Part shown: one piece after another, positions 48,301-61,300 of the stretch
How positions within the stretch are numbered: the stretch's first letter is position 1
How the letters are laid out: every line of letters begins with the position of its first letter
Source: Nymphaea colorata
Taxonomy: Eukaryota > Streptophyta > Magnoliopsida > Nymphaeales > Nymphaeaceae
Length of the DNA: 64,000 bases
Direction: 5' to 3'
NCBI RefSeq assembly: GCF_008831285.2
Contig: NC_045141.1
Location: 20,208,848-20,272,847 of the forward strand
Translations under genes and position numbers: made by a program
Notes under the pieces: model-generated
The model's database searches: none
What the model was told of the DNA's origin: nothing
The model's input: only the letters and a program-made list of their open reading frames with translations

Positions 48301-51300
48301 ATGAGTCTGGAAGGGTACGATCGGCTTCTCGATTGTGGACCACCATGATTCTTATTATAAGGTGGTACTTGACACGTAGCTAATGTGACCTTTTATTTTA
48401 CTAACAGATGATCAATCAGTGATCTAGAGACCTGCCTGAACCTTTTTGAATGGAAGGGCATACGAGAAGCAGTTTTAGGGCTTTGAATCTTGACATGGTT
48501 GGGCTGTTTGGGTCATTGAGGTTGAAGGTTGACAAATTCAAGCATGAAATTGATACTCTCAAGCAGCTTCAGCACGAGCTTGATATCTCAAAAAAATTGG
48601 AAATTGTGTTTAATGGAAACTTGTAATCTCATTTGGGAAACTTAGGGGATAAATTATAATTTTTTTATGAATCAAGTTTTCCCTTGGAGGGTTGGGAGGG
48701 GGTTGTGTTGGTTCAATGGCAAAGGTGTTAGACCCTAGTCGATGGTATAGAAATTCAGTAAGATGTGGATCCAATACATGGTAACTGATACCATTCAACA
48801 TGCTAAGTCAATTCTAAAAGCTGTATAACTAGTTAGAGAAAGCAAAATATACTCACCCGAGAACTTGATTCCATATACTGAAACAAAGAAGAAATCCTAG
48901 AAAATAAAATCAAGATAGGGATGTCACACCCCGACCTTTTGACACCCAAACATTTTTTTTTTCTAAACATAAAGCATCGAGGTGCGACTACACAACAGTT
49001 CAAAAGAGATGAGCCAAGCAATTCAAAACAATGGGGCGAACCTTCATTTATATAACCATTTTGTATATACAAACCACATCTATGTGTATAACAAAAATGC
49101 TCCAACTATATGATTGATGTCTATCAAAAAACAAGACATCAATACCAATAAACCAAGATGCGCCAGCACTAAACAAGAAAACAAAACCCAAAACCTCCCC
49201 AGTAGGACGTGAGTGAAGCCATCTGCTCAACCTGCTGCCCCGGGTCCACCAAAACCTGAAAAAGAAAACAACTGAAAGCTCAGCCTTCGCAGTATGACAA
49301 CAAGCCAGGAAAATACCAAACCCTCTTAGATAGGGCTCAAATCAGAAAACAATTATCAAAATCATTCATCATTATGTCGTGTCAAGGGAAATCTAATAGA
49401 AAAGAATCTAGAACAAAAAGAACAATCTGTAAACGAATCCAAGACTGTAGCAGAAAATAAATGTTCTAGAAAAATGCAGTTGCTTTTCTTGCGAAGGGAG
49501 GGGGACACTTAAGGCCTAGTCTATGAATTAATGAGAAGTTCAATGTGGTAACTTGAATTGCATTTCTTTTCTACCTTTACATCTAATTGGTGAAGAAGGT
49601 CTTCAATCAATGAGCAACAAGGAGCCTGGTAAATTGGTGGAGAATTATATTAAACTTTAAAGTTTAAAGTGTCTGATTGGTGATTCATGTCAGGTTGTAA
49701 ATGCGAGGGTTTGGCTTGGTGAACTATTGACAAGAAAGAAGGGGATCTTAGCCAAGGGGTAGTTCAACATGCTTATTTTTAGTTAAAAATGAATTCCACT
49801 CACGGAATTATAGCAGGCTCAAGAATCATGATAGCCAGTTCCTCGTTTGAAGTTTATTTGTTCTCATTCCTTTTCGCAGGGAATAAATGATGATCATCAA
49901 TGCTGTAGTTGCTCTCATTACTTGTATCTTATGTTGCTTGAGTACTCTGGGCTCTGGATTTCAGGCTTATCACATTCTCTGTTTTCAGATTACACAACAT
50001 GTCAGCTTTTCATTTTTCATGATCTCAATTTTCTTCAAATAGATGCCATATTTACTCATCCCTCTACATCTTCCTAGGTCACTTGTGGGGCTGAACTTGC
50101 TGTTTTGTTTGTTGAGACACTTGTCAAGGGGAAATATCCATTTTTGCATGAAAATCTTGGTTAGTTTCTTACTTGTTATGTTTATATCTGGTGTATTGTG
50201 GCCCACTGTGGATCAAGGATTTTGTGCTTGTGTTTTCGTACTGACTAGTTGTTTCATTTTCTCAGGGTTTTCTCATTTTCTACCATCTATTTTTCTGTAT
50301 TCTTTTGTTCCCTTGAATGTAGGCACCACTGTGGATCAAGGATTTTGTGCTTGTGTTTTCGTATTGACTAGTTGTTTCATTTTCTCAGGGTTTTCTCATT
50401 TTCTACCATCTATTTTTCTGTATTCTTTTGTTCCCTTGAATGTAGGCAGTTGATAACCAATTGTAGGGCTTGAGGAGCTAAGCAAGATTGCCTTGACCCA
50501 AATTTTGAGAAGCATGGCCACCAAACACACGTACACTCACATGCACTCCAATGCATTCATGCAGGCATGGTCTGCAAAACTAGCTTTTGACCAAGTTTCA
50601 GCCAACTTCAGTTGAAATACATGCAGTTTCCTTGAGAAAATCATTCATGTAATATACAACTACTTTATCATTCATTTCTGCTTGCCGCACAAAGACAAAG
50701 AGAAACGGATACGGGCTGTTCTTGTTTAAGTGGTTGACATTCTATGCAAGCATAAATAACTGGATCTTTTGCTGCTTAATGTTCTTGATATTACTACTTA
50801 GGAATTAGGATTTGGTTTTGCACTCAAAAATTAATATTTGATATGATTCTGTTCTCTCCATTTTGCCCAGGTAATGACCTTTATGTTGTTTGGCCACTAT
50901 TACTGATTTTGTCTTTCATGTTAGGAGTTGATTTTGCCAATATGATCATGCTGTAAGCTTTTTTATCAGATCGTGTCAGGTCCATATATGCTGATTTCCC
51001 TCAAATTGCTCTGCCACACCACTTAATGGACGATGATGATGACATGCAAAAGCTCTCAGAGGCATTGGTTGCTGCAAAGACACGTGTCGAGGGATGCTCA
51101 TCATTTCTAAAAGCAGCCATTAGGTAGTCATCCTAGCATTCAGAAAGGAGAGGATAATTTTTGTTTTGGGGGTGTGGTGTGGGGGGGGGGGGGGGAGGGA
51201 TGATTTCGGAGAAATAGCTAATAAAAAGCTAAATATTGTGAAAAAAACTAAATATACATATGTTTAGATCTCTCTCTCACACACACATCTCTTCAATTTT

Positions 51301-52166
51301 TTTTAAAATCTCGAACAGGAAGTGATTTGCTCAAAATTTCTCTCTTGTAAACTCACCTTTTCGTATTTTTCTTTTTTATACCAGTCAACAGGGATTTGCT
51401 CTAATTGTTTTTCTGTGATTCATGTTTCCAGATTCTGCAATTCGTATATCCCCTGTTCTTTGTAATATTTTGACATTGGATACTTTTTCTTCTTGAATAC
51501 TTCTGGTTTCATCTTTATTTTTATTTGTGAGGAAGTGATTTTTGGTAAATCTCTATACTTTTTCCTGTGGATGTTAAAGTCCTTTATTTGTGTCGCAACT
51601 TTATCTGGAACAGTTGCTTTATCTCTTTTCCCTCTGATATTTAGCTTAAATCTCATGTGTTTTTTCTATGAGCAACCTCAGGTAAAATATTTAGCCTTTT
51701 AACTTTTTATGTTATAAATAGGTGGTCTGCAGAATTTGGTGGTCCTAGGAGGGGATCTCCAGAGCTGCATGATATGTTGGCTGAATACATGTACTCTCAA
51801 TCTCCTGAACCGGTAGGTCCAGAAGCAGTTGCACACACGATAGATTTGCCAGGTTTCTTTATTCTCATTCAGCTGCTATTATCCAGTCAATGATTAAACC
51901 AATAAAGTGATGTTATTTCAGATTATGTGTCTTTTGCATTTGCTATGTTTTTCACTCAGACATTTTATCTCTTGCTCTGCACGCACACACACGCACGCAC
52001 ACACACATACACACACACATATGTATATATACATATATATATATACATATATATATATATATGTACATATACATATATATATGTACATATACATATATAT
52101 ATGTACATATACATATATATATGTACATATACATATATATATGTACATATATATATATATATGTAC

Positions 52167-52219
<53 letters not shown>

Positions 52220-55200
52220 CAGTGACTCTGATAAATCAGAGTCACGGTGACAGCCCATCTCAGCTGCTCGACAGCGGCTGACAATTGTGTTGGCTTTTCC
52301 TTTTTAGTGTGGTGTATGCGTTTTTGAGTTTTTCAAATAAAAAAGGAAAACCCTTCCTTTTTTACTTTAAGCATCCCATTCACAGACCTGAGAGCATCCA
52401 GAGGCCGGTCAAGTTGACACTTTTCCAAGATGTATTTATTCATGTGTAGGTGCATATGTATTCAATTTCAGACATGTACTTTCTATTTGCTTTAGTATCA
52501 GCTGATCCTAGGTACAATTTTTAGCCCTATGTTAAAATGTGAGAACAATACTCTATATGCATTTACCAAGCTGCAATTATACCACTGCCGGGGAAAATTT
52601 TATGATGCAGTACTTAGTTGTGTTTGTTTTGGAAGTGCTAATGGAGTTTGCAACTTTTTTTGTAGGATATGGTGAAGGTATCAATGCATTTTGTTAGAGG
52701 AAACTGCCCTGAGAAGTTTGCTTCAATACTGGTGAATTTCATGGGCAAGGTATGACAGATTTTAGAATGATAATATCCGCTTGCAGCTCCAATTTAATAT
52801 TTATCTCTGCCTTATTCAAATTGCTCTTATGATTGCATCTTCTTTTTCTACTGAGAACTACTAAATCAAAAAGAATATGAAGGAAACTGAGACGTGGCCT
52901 TATCTTAGTTCTTGAGTATAGCAATCAAGCTGTAAGCTCCCATCAACATGCTGACAATGAATGTGTTGTGAGCCAGAGCCTTCCACTGCTTATTTCGATC
53001 CAGTATTTTAAACATTTATTATTTTTTGCATTTGTTTTCCGATGCTGTTGAAGATCAATATATGGAAGGAAATGAATTTTTTGGTCAAACGACCCACTCT
53101 CCAACTATGGCACATCATTATGTAGCAAGAACATAGAAGATCAGATGATTCTGATCATGGTGAAGATTGTAATCTGGTGAACCAAAATGGAAGTCTTAAC
53201 CAAAATGGAAGTCTTAAGTAATCTCAATTGTTGGTCCACCACATGCCTAGAGTTACCAGGTTCAGGTGGTCAACTGCAGCTAGTGTGAAGGCTCTGGCTC
53301 TACACTCTACACCAAAAAACAGTTCAATCACTTCAAAATTACCTAATCTAAAGAGCCGTCATCTGGCCTAAGAGGACACTGGAAGTAGGCCGTTTGTGCA
53401 TGGAGGCTAACAGTACATCTAAATAGCAGTACAAATTGTCACTGTTAGTTCAAATCAAACAACCTCAGATGCCCCAAGCTCCCCATGGTTCTCAAGAGTA
53501 AGACGAAAGATTAAGAATTGAAGCAAGTTCAACAGCAAGAAGCACAAATAATAAAACTTAATGGATAATCTTAGGGGAACCTTTGATAGACAATGTAACT
53601 ACTCAATGCAAATGATGAGCTAAACTTATGATATGTACAGTGATACGAGGGCTCTCAGTGCTAGCATTCATGGGAAAAAGAGCAAAATGGAAGTAATAGC
53701 ATAAACGAATATAAACACCCTTTTGGCTTCACCACTAAATTTTGCTTGGATGGTAACAGACAAGATTGCTGATACTTAATGGACTTTGGATTACACAAGG
53801 TACTGAAGCTGGCCAAGGTCGTTCTTTTCTTTGTTATTTAACCTGTTACCATAATATGTGTAGAAGCTCATTAAGCAAAATCAGACAATATAATAATTGT
53901 GAATAGCCCTAACCATGAAAAGGAAATGTATCTTATGCTAGATGCAGTAGAAACCATCACTGAAATATCAAGTGTGAGTTGGACCAAATATTGAGACATG
54001 GTCAATACTACAATAAGGATTAATTGGTTTTCCTGTATCTGTATACAGAAGTTTCTCATAACCTTCTATTATTCCTTTCAATTTTGGAAGTAAATATTTT
54101 GCATAGTCAAAATTTATCATCCATTTTTTTTAGATTCTATCTGTTTACTATTTTTATTAATTTTATTGATGCAGTGCTATCCTGGAGAAGATGATTTGGC
54201 CATTGCTCGAGCTGTTTTAATGTAAAATAATTTACTTTACTGCTTTTTAACATGTATTTGTTCTAGTGAAGTTTGAGGTGAAAGCAATATATGTGCAGGT
54301 ACTTATCCTTGGGGAACTTGAGAGATGCTAACTTCCTTGTAGATGAAATGAGAAAGCAACTAATCTTGAAGCAACTTGAATTCCCATCTACAGAACTGAT
54401 GACTTTTGTAAATTATCTCTTGCAAACGTAAGTATTGCTTTTACTTGAATATTACCTTTGTTCCCTGTTCCTTCATTAGAGGCTTACCCTGTAGTTTGGT
54501 AAACTGATTGTGTACAGAGCCCCATTTGTTGATTAGGAAATGGAATTCCAATCTGTTGCTTTGGCTATGTGAATTGAAATGCATGATAACTTGCCAAATT
54601 TGAGGATCATGAATCTCCTTTTCCAAATTTGATGCTCATTTTGCTTTCTAGTTAATCGGCGCTATACATGAGTTGATGGGTTTCATCATGTAATTGCTTT
54701 TTAGAAGATTGTGTCTAAGTATGTTGCATTTATACTGCCATCCGGCAAGTATGAAGCTTGTAATTGCTCAACAGTGGAACGCTACATTTATGCACAAGCC
54801 TAATGTATATGATATGGATATTAATTCTTGCTAACAGCATGGTCCCATATAACATTGATACTATCCTCCTTTTTTTGGTGTTTAATATGATAATGGTCAT
54901 GAATTGCTAACTTTACTTATCTTCCTTGTGAACTAATCATACAGTTTCTTGATTAGTCATCACAAAGTCAAATGTGGACATGACCATCATGTCTACAGCA
55001 TTTAGCAAGGAACCTCATGTTTATTAAATCCAGTCATCAATGTAAATTCTTTTAACCTGTTTGAATAACATTACTGTATTGAAGAAAGTGTTTACAAGTT
55101 TTTCCTTCTCATTCTATTGATTATTCATGGATGTTCAAGCACATAAAATAATATCAAAAGGCACTAAGGACATTATTTCCAATGGAGAACTGCTACAATA

Positions 55201-56614
55201 AATTTGAACTAGCCTATGAACTAATTCCTCAACAAACCTGTGGACGATTGTTTCTCACTTTTATTTCCAGTGAACGGATGAGATAAGTTACTCATCAACT
55301 TTCGCACTCCTTCCCTTGTTCATCTTTCTTTTATCCTTTTCGAGCGCTTCCACATCCCAAATACTAGCTAGAAGAATCCATATCCAAGGTAAGTAAAAAA
55401 TGATTAATTTTGGCATTTGCCTGTGAATTTGTGTATATGTTTATGTGAATTTACTGATAAGGAAATCTTTTCCCTATATCTCCATTCCTAACAGATGCTT
55501 GGACCTTTTTAACCTTTCAAGTTGTTTATGTATGATATTTGAATGTAAAGCTGCTGTCATGATCATATAAAGTATATCATGGACATAATGAAGTTTCCAA
55601 TCTGATCTAATTCCTTTTTTGTCATGGAATTTGTTTTTGGGTAGATTGGAGCGTGAAGCTGTACCACTTTTTAAGATACTAAGACAAAAATATAAGAGCA
55701 GCATAGATAGAGAATCATTATTTGATGAGGTAAATTTTTTACCTTATTGCTTCTTGCTATTAACTTTTCCAAGCCTCTTTGATGAATTTGGGGTTAGGGT
55801 GAACATCTCATTTAATGGTAGTTACAGATGGTGTCAATGGGAGATAGGAGTTGTACCTTTTTTCAAGGAAGTCTATCCTTTTGTAAAGTCATGAGCATGA
55901 TTTGCACTTGTGAAACTAATCAAAGGATAACACTGGGGAAAACTACGTTTCTAATAACAGTATTATTTGTTGAATTTGTAACCTTGCTATTGTAGTTGTA
56001 ATGCGTAGTTCTGCCTTCTTATCTGTGCTCGATTTTGCCTTTTTTCTTTTTCAGTTGCTAGATGGCATAGCTGAACGGTTTTACGGATTACAGAAAAGAA
56101 GTGGTTTACAGGGCATGTTTGGGGACTTTTTCAAGGTTAGACCCTCTTTGCCTTTACTATTTCTATCCGTTAGTATTGCTCATTCATGACACCGAGGCAG
56201 TTGGGGCAGTATCTCTATGTGCCCTTTTCGAAAGACACTTGATAAATAAATTATTCGCATGACGGATATTCTGCAATGGCAAAGTTGTGGCAATGGAATC
56301 AAGAACGCTGGTTCTGAACTGAAGTATGCAATAGCTTGCCGTTCAGCTATCTTATGCTGTTATGCTAGATTATATTGGACTCGTATTTTCATTCTCTTCT
56401 GTTGCAAGAAATAGCCATTATGGATAATCTTGTAAGTGCATGGAGTGATTAGCTACATTCTTCTCTTAGAAATTGTTGTAGTGGATAATTTTTGTAAGCA
56501 ACATAGGTTTATTAGGTAGATGCACGTGATGCTATAGCTGCATTATCCAACATATGCCAAGTCAAATTTTCTTCTCAACTTTTTCAGATGATGGGAGGTG
56601 AAATGGTAGCATGA
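45304..56614 (+). CDS. GET4: GET4 homologue (tail-anchored protein targeting)
   Basis: Twelve exons encode 323 residues: 45304-45336, 46573-46652, 47905-47983, 50078-50159, 50970-51123, 51722-51812, 52666-52749, 54175-54221, 54299-54427, 55645-55729, 56055-56135 and 56588-56614. GET4 is the cytosolic alpha-helical scaffold that works with GET3 and a GET5/UBL-type partner to hand tail-anchored membrane proteins to the ER. Landmarks are [10 protein letters not shown] and [12 protein letters not shown] (N-terminal helical repeats), [79 protein letters not shown] and the conserved C-terminus [15 protein letters not shown]. All phases agree. The protein length matches the family. The start is the first ATG after the CT-rich leader. 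The introns hold a solo LTR and several tandem repeats. Confidence 0.95.
48922..49384. mobile_element. Solo LTR in GET4 intron 3
   Basis: A 463-bp segment starts TGTCACACCCCGACC and ends GTCGTGTCA. It is flanked by the perfect 5-bp duplication AGGGA (48917-48921 and 49385-49389). TG...CA ends plus a 5-bp duplication fit an LTR left after recombination. The TGTCACACCCC start is frequent among plant gypsy-type LTRs (from memory). No internal domain is present. Confidence 0.75.
50203..50448. repeat. 123-bp near-perfect tandem duplication at a GET4 splice region
   Basis: Copies at 50203-50325 and 50326-50448 begin CCACTGTGGATCAAGG and differ at about one base. The unit length is a multiple of three, so it gives a repeated but meaningless open frame. 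It starts 44 bp after the donor of exon 50078-50159. Confidence 0.93.
51181..51195 (+). repeat. Run of 15 G
   Basis: An uninterrupted G15 tract within a G-rich stretch (GGTGTGGTGT before, AGGGA after), 58 bp after a GET4 exon end at 51123. It could form a G-quadruplex in DNA or pre-mRNA. Confidence 0.9.
51980..52220. repeat. Compound CA / 20-bp AT minisatellite / GA repeat
   Basis: A CA-rich run (51980-52019) leads into TA-rich sequence with about six units of ATGTACATATACATATATAT (52061-52180), then TA, then GA (52197-52219). The 20-bp unit is nearly self-complementary. It lies in the GET4 intron after exon 51722-51812 and explains all long Tyr/Ile frames there. Confidence 0.95.
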
Positions 56615-58361
56615 GTATATTGAATTTGATATCTTAAGTGGCGCACTGTACATGAAAGGATTTGAACTCGAAACTTTTCCATTGGCAAGTTTCTGTTGTT
56701 GCTGACTATCACGCTGGACCAAGAAGACATGCGAAGCTGTCTCAGTAAGGGTTGCTGTTTCAATCATCTGATGAGTCATGGTTCGGCATATGGATCAACC
56801 TCTTGTATTTTGAATTCTAGTCATTTAATTATGTGAGCTTTAAGCATGAATATAATCCCCATGATGGCGGCTTATTTGGCTTGCTATGAAGTAGGCCGCA
56901 GTTTCCTTTATTAGCGAAACCAGCAGGAAAGAATTCAACCACTATCTGATTTCTAGTCGTTACTTGTCTAACACGATCCATTAAACATTGGTTATTACTC
57001 TTTAGAGACACATTTCTAGATGGGCTGAACACCAGCACTCTTCAGACCCTCTGTATTGTAAGTGTGATGCTCCTCTCGTGCCGGCATGATAATTACGAAT
57101 CTGACATTAGGAAGAAAAATCATACTTTTCATTGTTCTCTTGGCTTCATCAAAGGCGAGGTTGGAAATTCAGAGGCATGTCCTCGCACTCATAGGTAATG
57201 AGGCCTCCTTCGGGTAAGTAGAGTTTGAGCTACTGCTCAAAAAAGGCTGAAGCCTTCCACCCAATCCTTCATCTCCAATGATACATGGCCTGCTATGGTG
57301 CATGAAGACACTGTGGTTGCCGTGTTTTAACTTGCGTGTCGGTGACTTATCGTGTGCAGCACAGTACCATGACTGGTCGTTTGTCAACCTTTACTCATCC
57401 CATTGTACCAACCTCCTTGGGGATTTCTTCTAAGCGCAAAAAAAAAAATCTAAGCATTTCAGACACTAAGTAAAACAAATATAAATTGGATTTAGTTGCC
57501 TACAGGAAACCTTCAATCGTGTTGCTTGCTAGAAGGATGGCCACTCGATGCCATCTTAGGGGAACTGTGGTCCCTGAAACTCTGAAAGTCGGTCAGAATA
57601 AAAAGTACACGGACTACGTTTTGAAAATGCTCGAGATTAACAGTTTTCTTTAACAGGACTTTGCAGCTCATTTTATTGCCTATTGACTGCTGAGACTACT
57701 TTGACTTATTGCCTGTTCGCAGAAGGAAAACCTTGAATGACGTGCCAACCTGAGTTTATACACTCATGTGATGTGAGTATATATAGGTCTATTCTACACT
57801 AGCACGACGGTGATAAAGCCGCCATAGGATGCGATTACTGTTAAAAGTATGGCTATGTAAGCCATTCCAAAGTCACCAGGCTTCACCACATTTCAATTGC
57901 ATATGGAGGAGGCAACTCTCATGACTCGGAGCAGAAGCATGCACATGAATGCATGCGAGTGTCCCAAGTGAATACTAGCTGTGCATGCCAACACCATCTG
58001 AGGATATGAATTTGGGAGCTGTTACAGTTATAAGCGCATACAGTACCAGCATTCGCATTTAAATTGCATATATGGGGAAGGCAACTCTCTCATAACTGGA
58101 GGCGGAACCATGCACATGAATACATGTCCACAAGTGAGTGGCTACGAGTACCTGCTATACGCGCCAACGTCACATGCGTAACAAAACCTCCATGTTTCTT
58201 AGGGATGCAATCAAAATGCAAAGGCACCTTCCCACAACTGAATGGATGCAGTACAATCCCGAGCAAAACTTTTGTCTAATATCATCCTTTTCTTTTTCTC
58301 TCATGTGCATCCAGAAATGAATAGATGAAAAAAAAAAAGAACAGGATAATCAACACCTTAT
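56615..58361. other. Intergenic, between convergent GET4 and seryl-tRNA synthetase genes
   Basis: It contains both 3' ends and a diverged duplication (about 57892-57990 and 58057-58165, offset 166 bp) sharing AATTGCATAT, GGCAACTCTC and ATGCACATGAAT. Small frames here have no recognisable domain. Confidence 0.6.
57892..58165. repeat. Diverged 166-bp-offset duplication
   Basis: Two related stretches of about 100 bp share AATTGCATATGGA or AATTGCATATATGG, GGCAACTCTC, GGAGC/GGAGGC and CATGCACATGAAT, with several indels. Confidence 0.65.
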
Positions 58362-61300
58362 TCATCTTGGCCTAGGTGAGATTGCATTAAGACCACCGAT
58401 GAATGGCCTCAACGCTTGGGGTATTACAACAGATCCATCTTCCTGCTGAAAGTTTTCCAACAAACATATCATCATCCTTGGTACAGCACAGGCAGTAGCA
58501 TTGAGGGTGTGCACAAACTGCGTAGAGGTAACATTGGACTTTCCCTTTTTGGCATGTGGAGGCAGTGATTGCTCAGGTGGGGAAGGCCGGTAACGGATTC
58601 CTAGCCTTCGGCTTTGGTAATCGGTACAATTCGAGGCACTTGATATCTGAACATAAGTGAACTTATAAGCTTCATTGCAGCCATCAAATGCAGAAGTAAA
58701 TCAAGAAACAATTTACTTTAATCACAGGTCCCGTGTTCTTGGATTGACTTAACCAAGATTTAGTTAGGCCAAGTTCAGTCAAGCTGTCAGGTTTTGAAAG
58801 ATAGGACAGAACCTTTGCCTCAGCAAGGTTGCAAATTGAGCAGGATGAATATAGTGATGTCTGGAGGGCCATGAGATGTTCAGTTCCCAGCAAATAAATC
58901 CTCAACATATATCAAGCAACAATGTGGTGCCAGTTCTCTTTCATGAGGATTATTAGGTATAAACAGGCAAAGTGAAAGCTAAATTGCCTTCTAAACACCT
59001 GAGAACTGGCTTTAAACAAACCGAGGCCAATCAAAAAGCTCCAAAAATTAACGGGCAAATTGATCACAGAGCTTGTCCCAGCCAGTGTTAATGGAATACA
59101 GGACCAACCTAACTGTCAAATAGGGTCCAGGACATTCATATAGACTGCTTCCAAAGTAGAAAATGAAAGCCCATAAAAATAGGAGAATGTAAAACATATA
59201 CCTCTCCATAGCGCCCAAGACCTGGCATCCATGCTTCAATGTCAAATTTACGATACGCTGGTGCACCTAGATCCTCTGAGGACATGTCCAGGATCCTGCA
59301 CACACAGTCAGCAAATAGTTGGAAGACAATAGCAGACAGAACTCTGAAACAGAATCAAATAAGATTATGCCTGAAATTTGATTTCTCGTTTCTCGTTTCT
59401 GAACCATCAAAGAATGCCATAGGTGCAGGAAAACATCAAGGGTACTTCAACATAGATGTTAAACTAGTAGTATATTAGAGCAAATGTAAAACCAGTTAAG
59501 AATATGTAAAAGGATAATAAGGTCAGTAACTTGGTGAAAAATATTCAACAGTCTCATGTCTTATCATGTTACAAACACTAGGTTATCAGGACCATAAAAA
59601 GAACTGAACAAGTCAAGCTGGCTTGTAGGCATGTTCATTAAGGACAAAAACCTTGTTGTGAGTAGTTCATGAACACATAAGAACAAGCTGGGTTGAAGAT
59701 CAATTATTACTGGACGAACACAAACGGCTCATTTTGTCTGCAAGGTCCAATTTCTGTAGATGTTTTAACTAAGAAACCTAACATATTATAATATTAGAAT
59801 GTAAGCATAACAAAAAGTATGTGTAGAGAATTTGTTCTATAGATAACGTATATGATATATGCATGTAAAGGAATTGCTGTATAGGCCATCTGTGGCAATC
59901 CAGCCATTCAAAATCCAACTGTATAGTTGTCTCAGGAATGTCCACGAATGAAGTACTCAAAAGTGCCCGAATTTGCAAAGTTTCCAGACGGAAGTTGGGG
60001 GCTCCTATGTATCTACATATGTATAAAATAGACAAAATATACATGTCAGATATCTATACTGTTAACAAATCTATATGAGTAAGGCCACGCTAAGCAGCTC
60101 CTCTTCATTTAAATACACGAGCCAAGTTTTGCACACCCAACCAGTTTGATGATTACAATGAGCATTCTCATGATTCAAGCCAAGCCAACCTGACCATTGA
60201 AAGACTAATTCCCAAACCATTGTGACATCAATGGAGGAAATGGTCATGTTTCAGAAATGATTTTGGTCTTCCTCGTTCAGTGGATTGTAATTACTTGAAA
60301 TGTAAGCCGAGAGAAGTAAACATATCCTCCTCAAGTTTGATCAATTCGTCATGGTAGAAATCACTTTCCTCTGGACGGCATAAGATAAACATCTCAACCT
60401 TGCTAAATTGATGAACCCGATAAAGACCCCTGCAAGAATTTCAACATCATAGGTAAATCAGATTCAAGTTAGTTTGAGATAGTGAAGCGCCGTATGAGTT
60501 CAAACTGCACTTTTTGACACTAGGAAAACAAAGGAATCATGTATAAGAAAAGAGCTCACCGTGTTGCAGTGCCAGCAGCACCAGCTTCTGTACGGAAACA
60601 GTGGGAGAAGGCTACATACTTCAAAGGCAACTGTGAATCAGAAAGAATAGAATCGATATGGATCCCTCCTACAGGTATCTCTGCAGTTCCGATGAGGCAT
60701 TGATCACTTCCTTCAATGGAGTAAACCTATTCAACAACAGCATGGACATTTATATATTTCCATCAAAACCCAATATACGTTAAGATTTAAATGAACAAAT
60801 GCAGCCTAATTGTTGATGTGGAAAACAACAAACATGCACAGGTTAACCAGTTGAAGTATTGACCATGTGAGGTTGAAAACGGTGCCTACACTCACCAAGG
60901 ATGGAACCAAAAGGCATTGGTTACTCCATGTTTACTTGTTGGGTATGTGTGTGTGTGAGAGAGAGAGAGCACAATTGATAGTTTTGTTATCAAACGTGAT
61001 AAAATATAATCTTATGAAACTATACCAATTGAATTGAGTCCACTGCATCAGGACAGCCTATAAATTGCTGGAGCGCCAAAAGCCCCAATTGCCAATTTGG
61101 CCAGGCCGGAAATAGGGTTTGTAAGCCTAGGACTAGCATGTGTAACACATATATGAATGGCCACCATAAATACGTGAAGATCCAGTTCCGAAAGAAGCTA
61201 GCTGTCCCACAAGTAGTTTGTAGTTAAATAAGAGGAAGACCTGAATATTATATGCAAGCCCGCAGAACGTGAATTGATTTACTGCAAAGAGATAGTTGCA

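Noticed and set aside
50043-50453. 136-residue frame with an internal 41-residue repeat
   Set aside because: It runs through a GET4 exon end and the 123-bp intronic duplication. The repeat length is a multiple of three by chance.
51907-52284. Several frames of about 100 residues on both strands
   Set aside because: All are Tyr/Ile/Thr repeats from the CA/TA/GA compound repeat.
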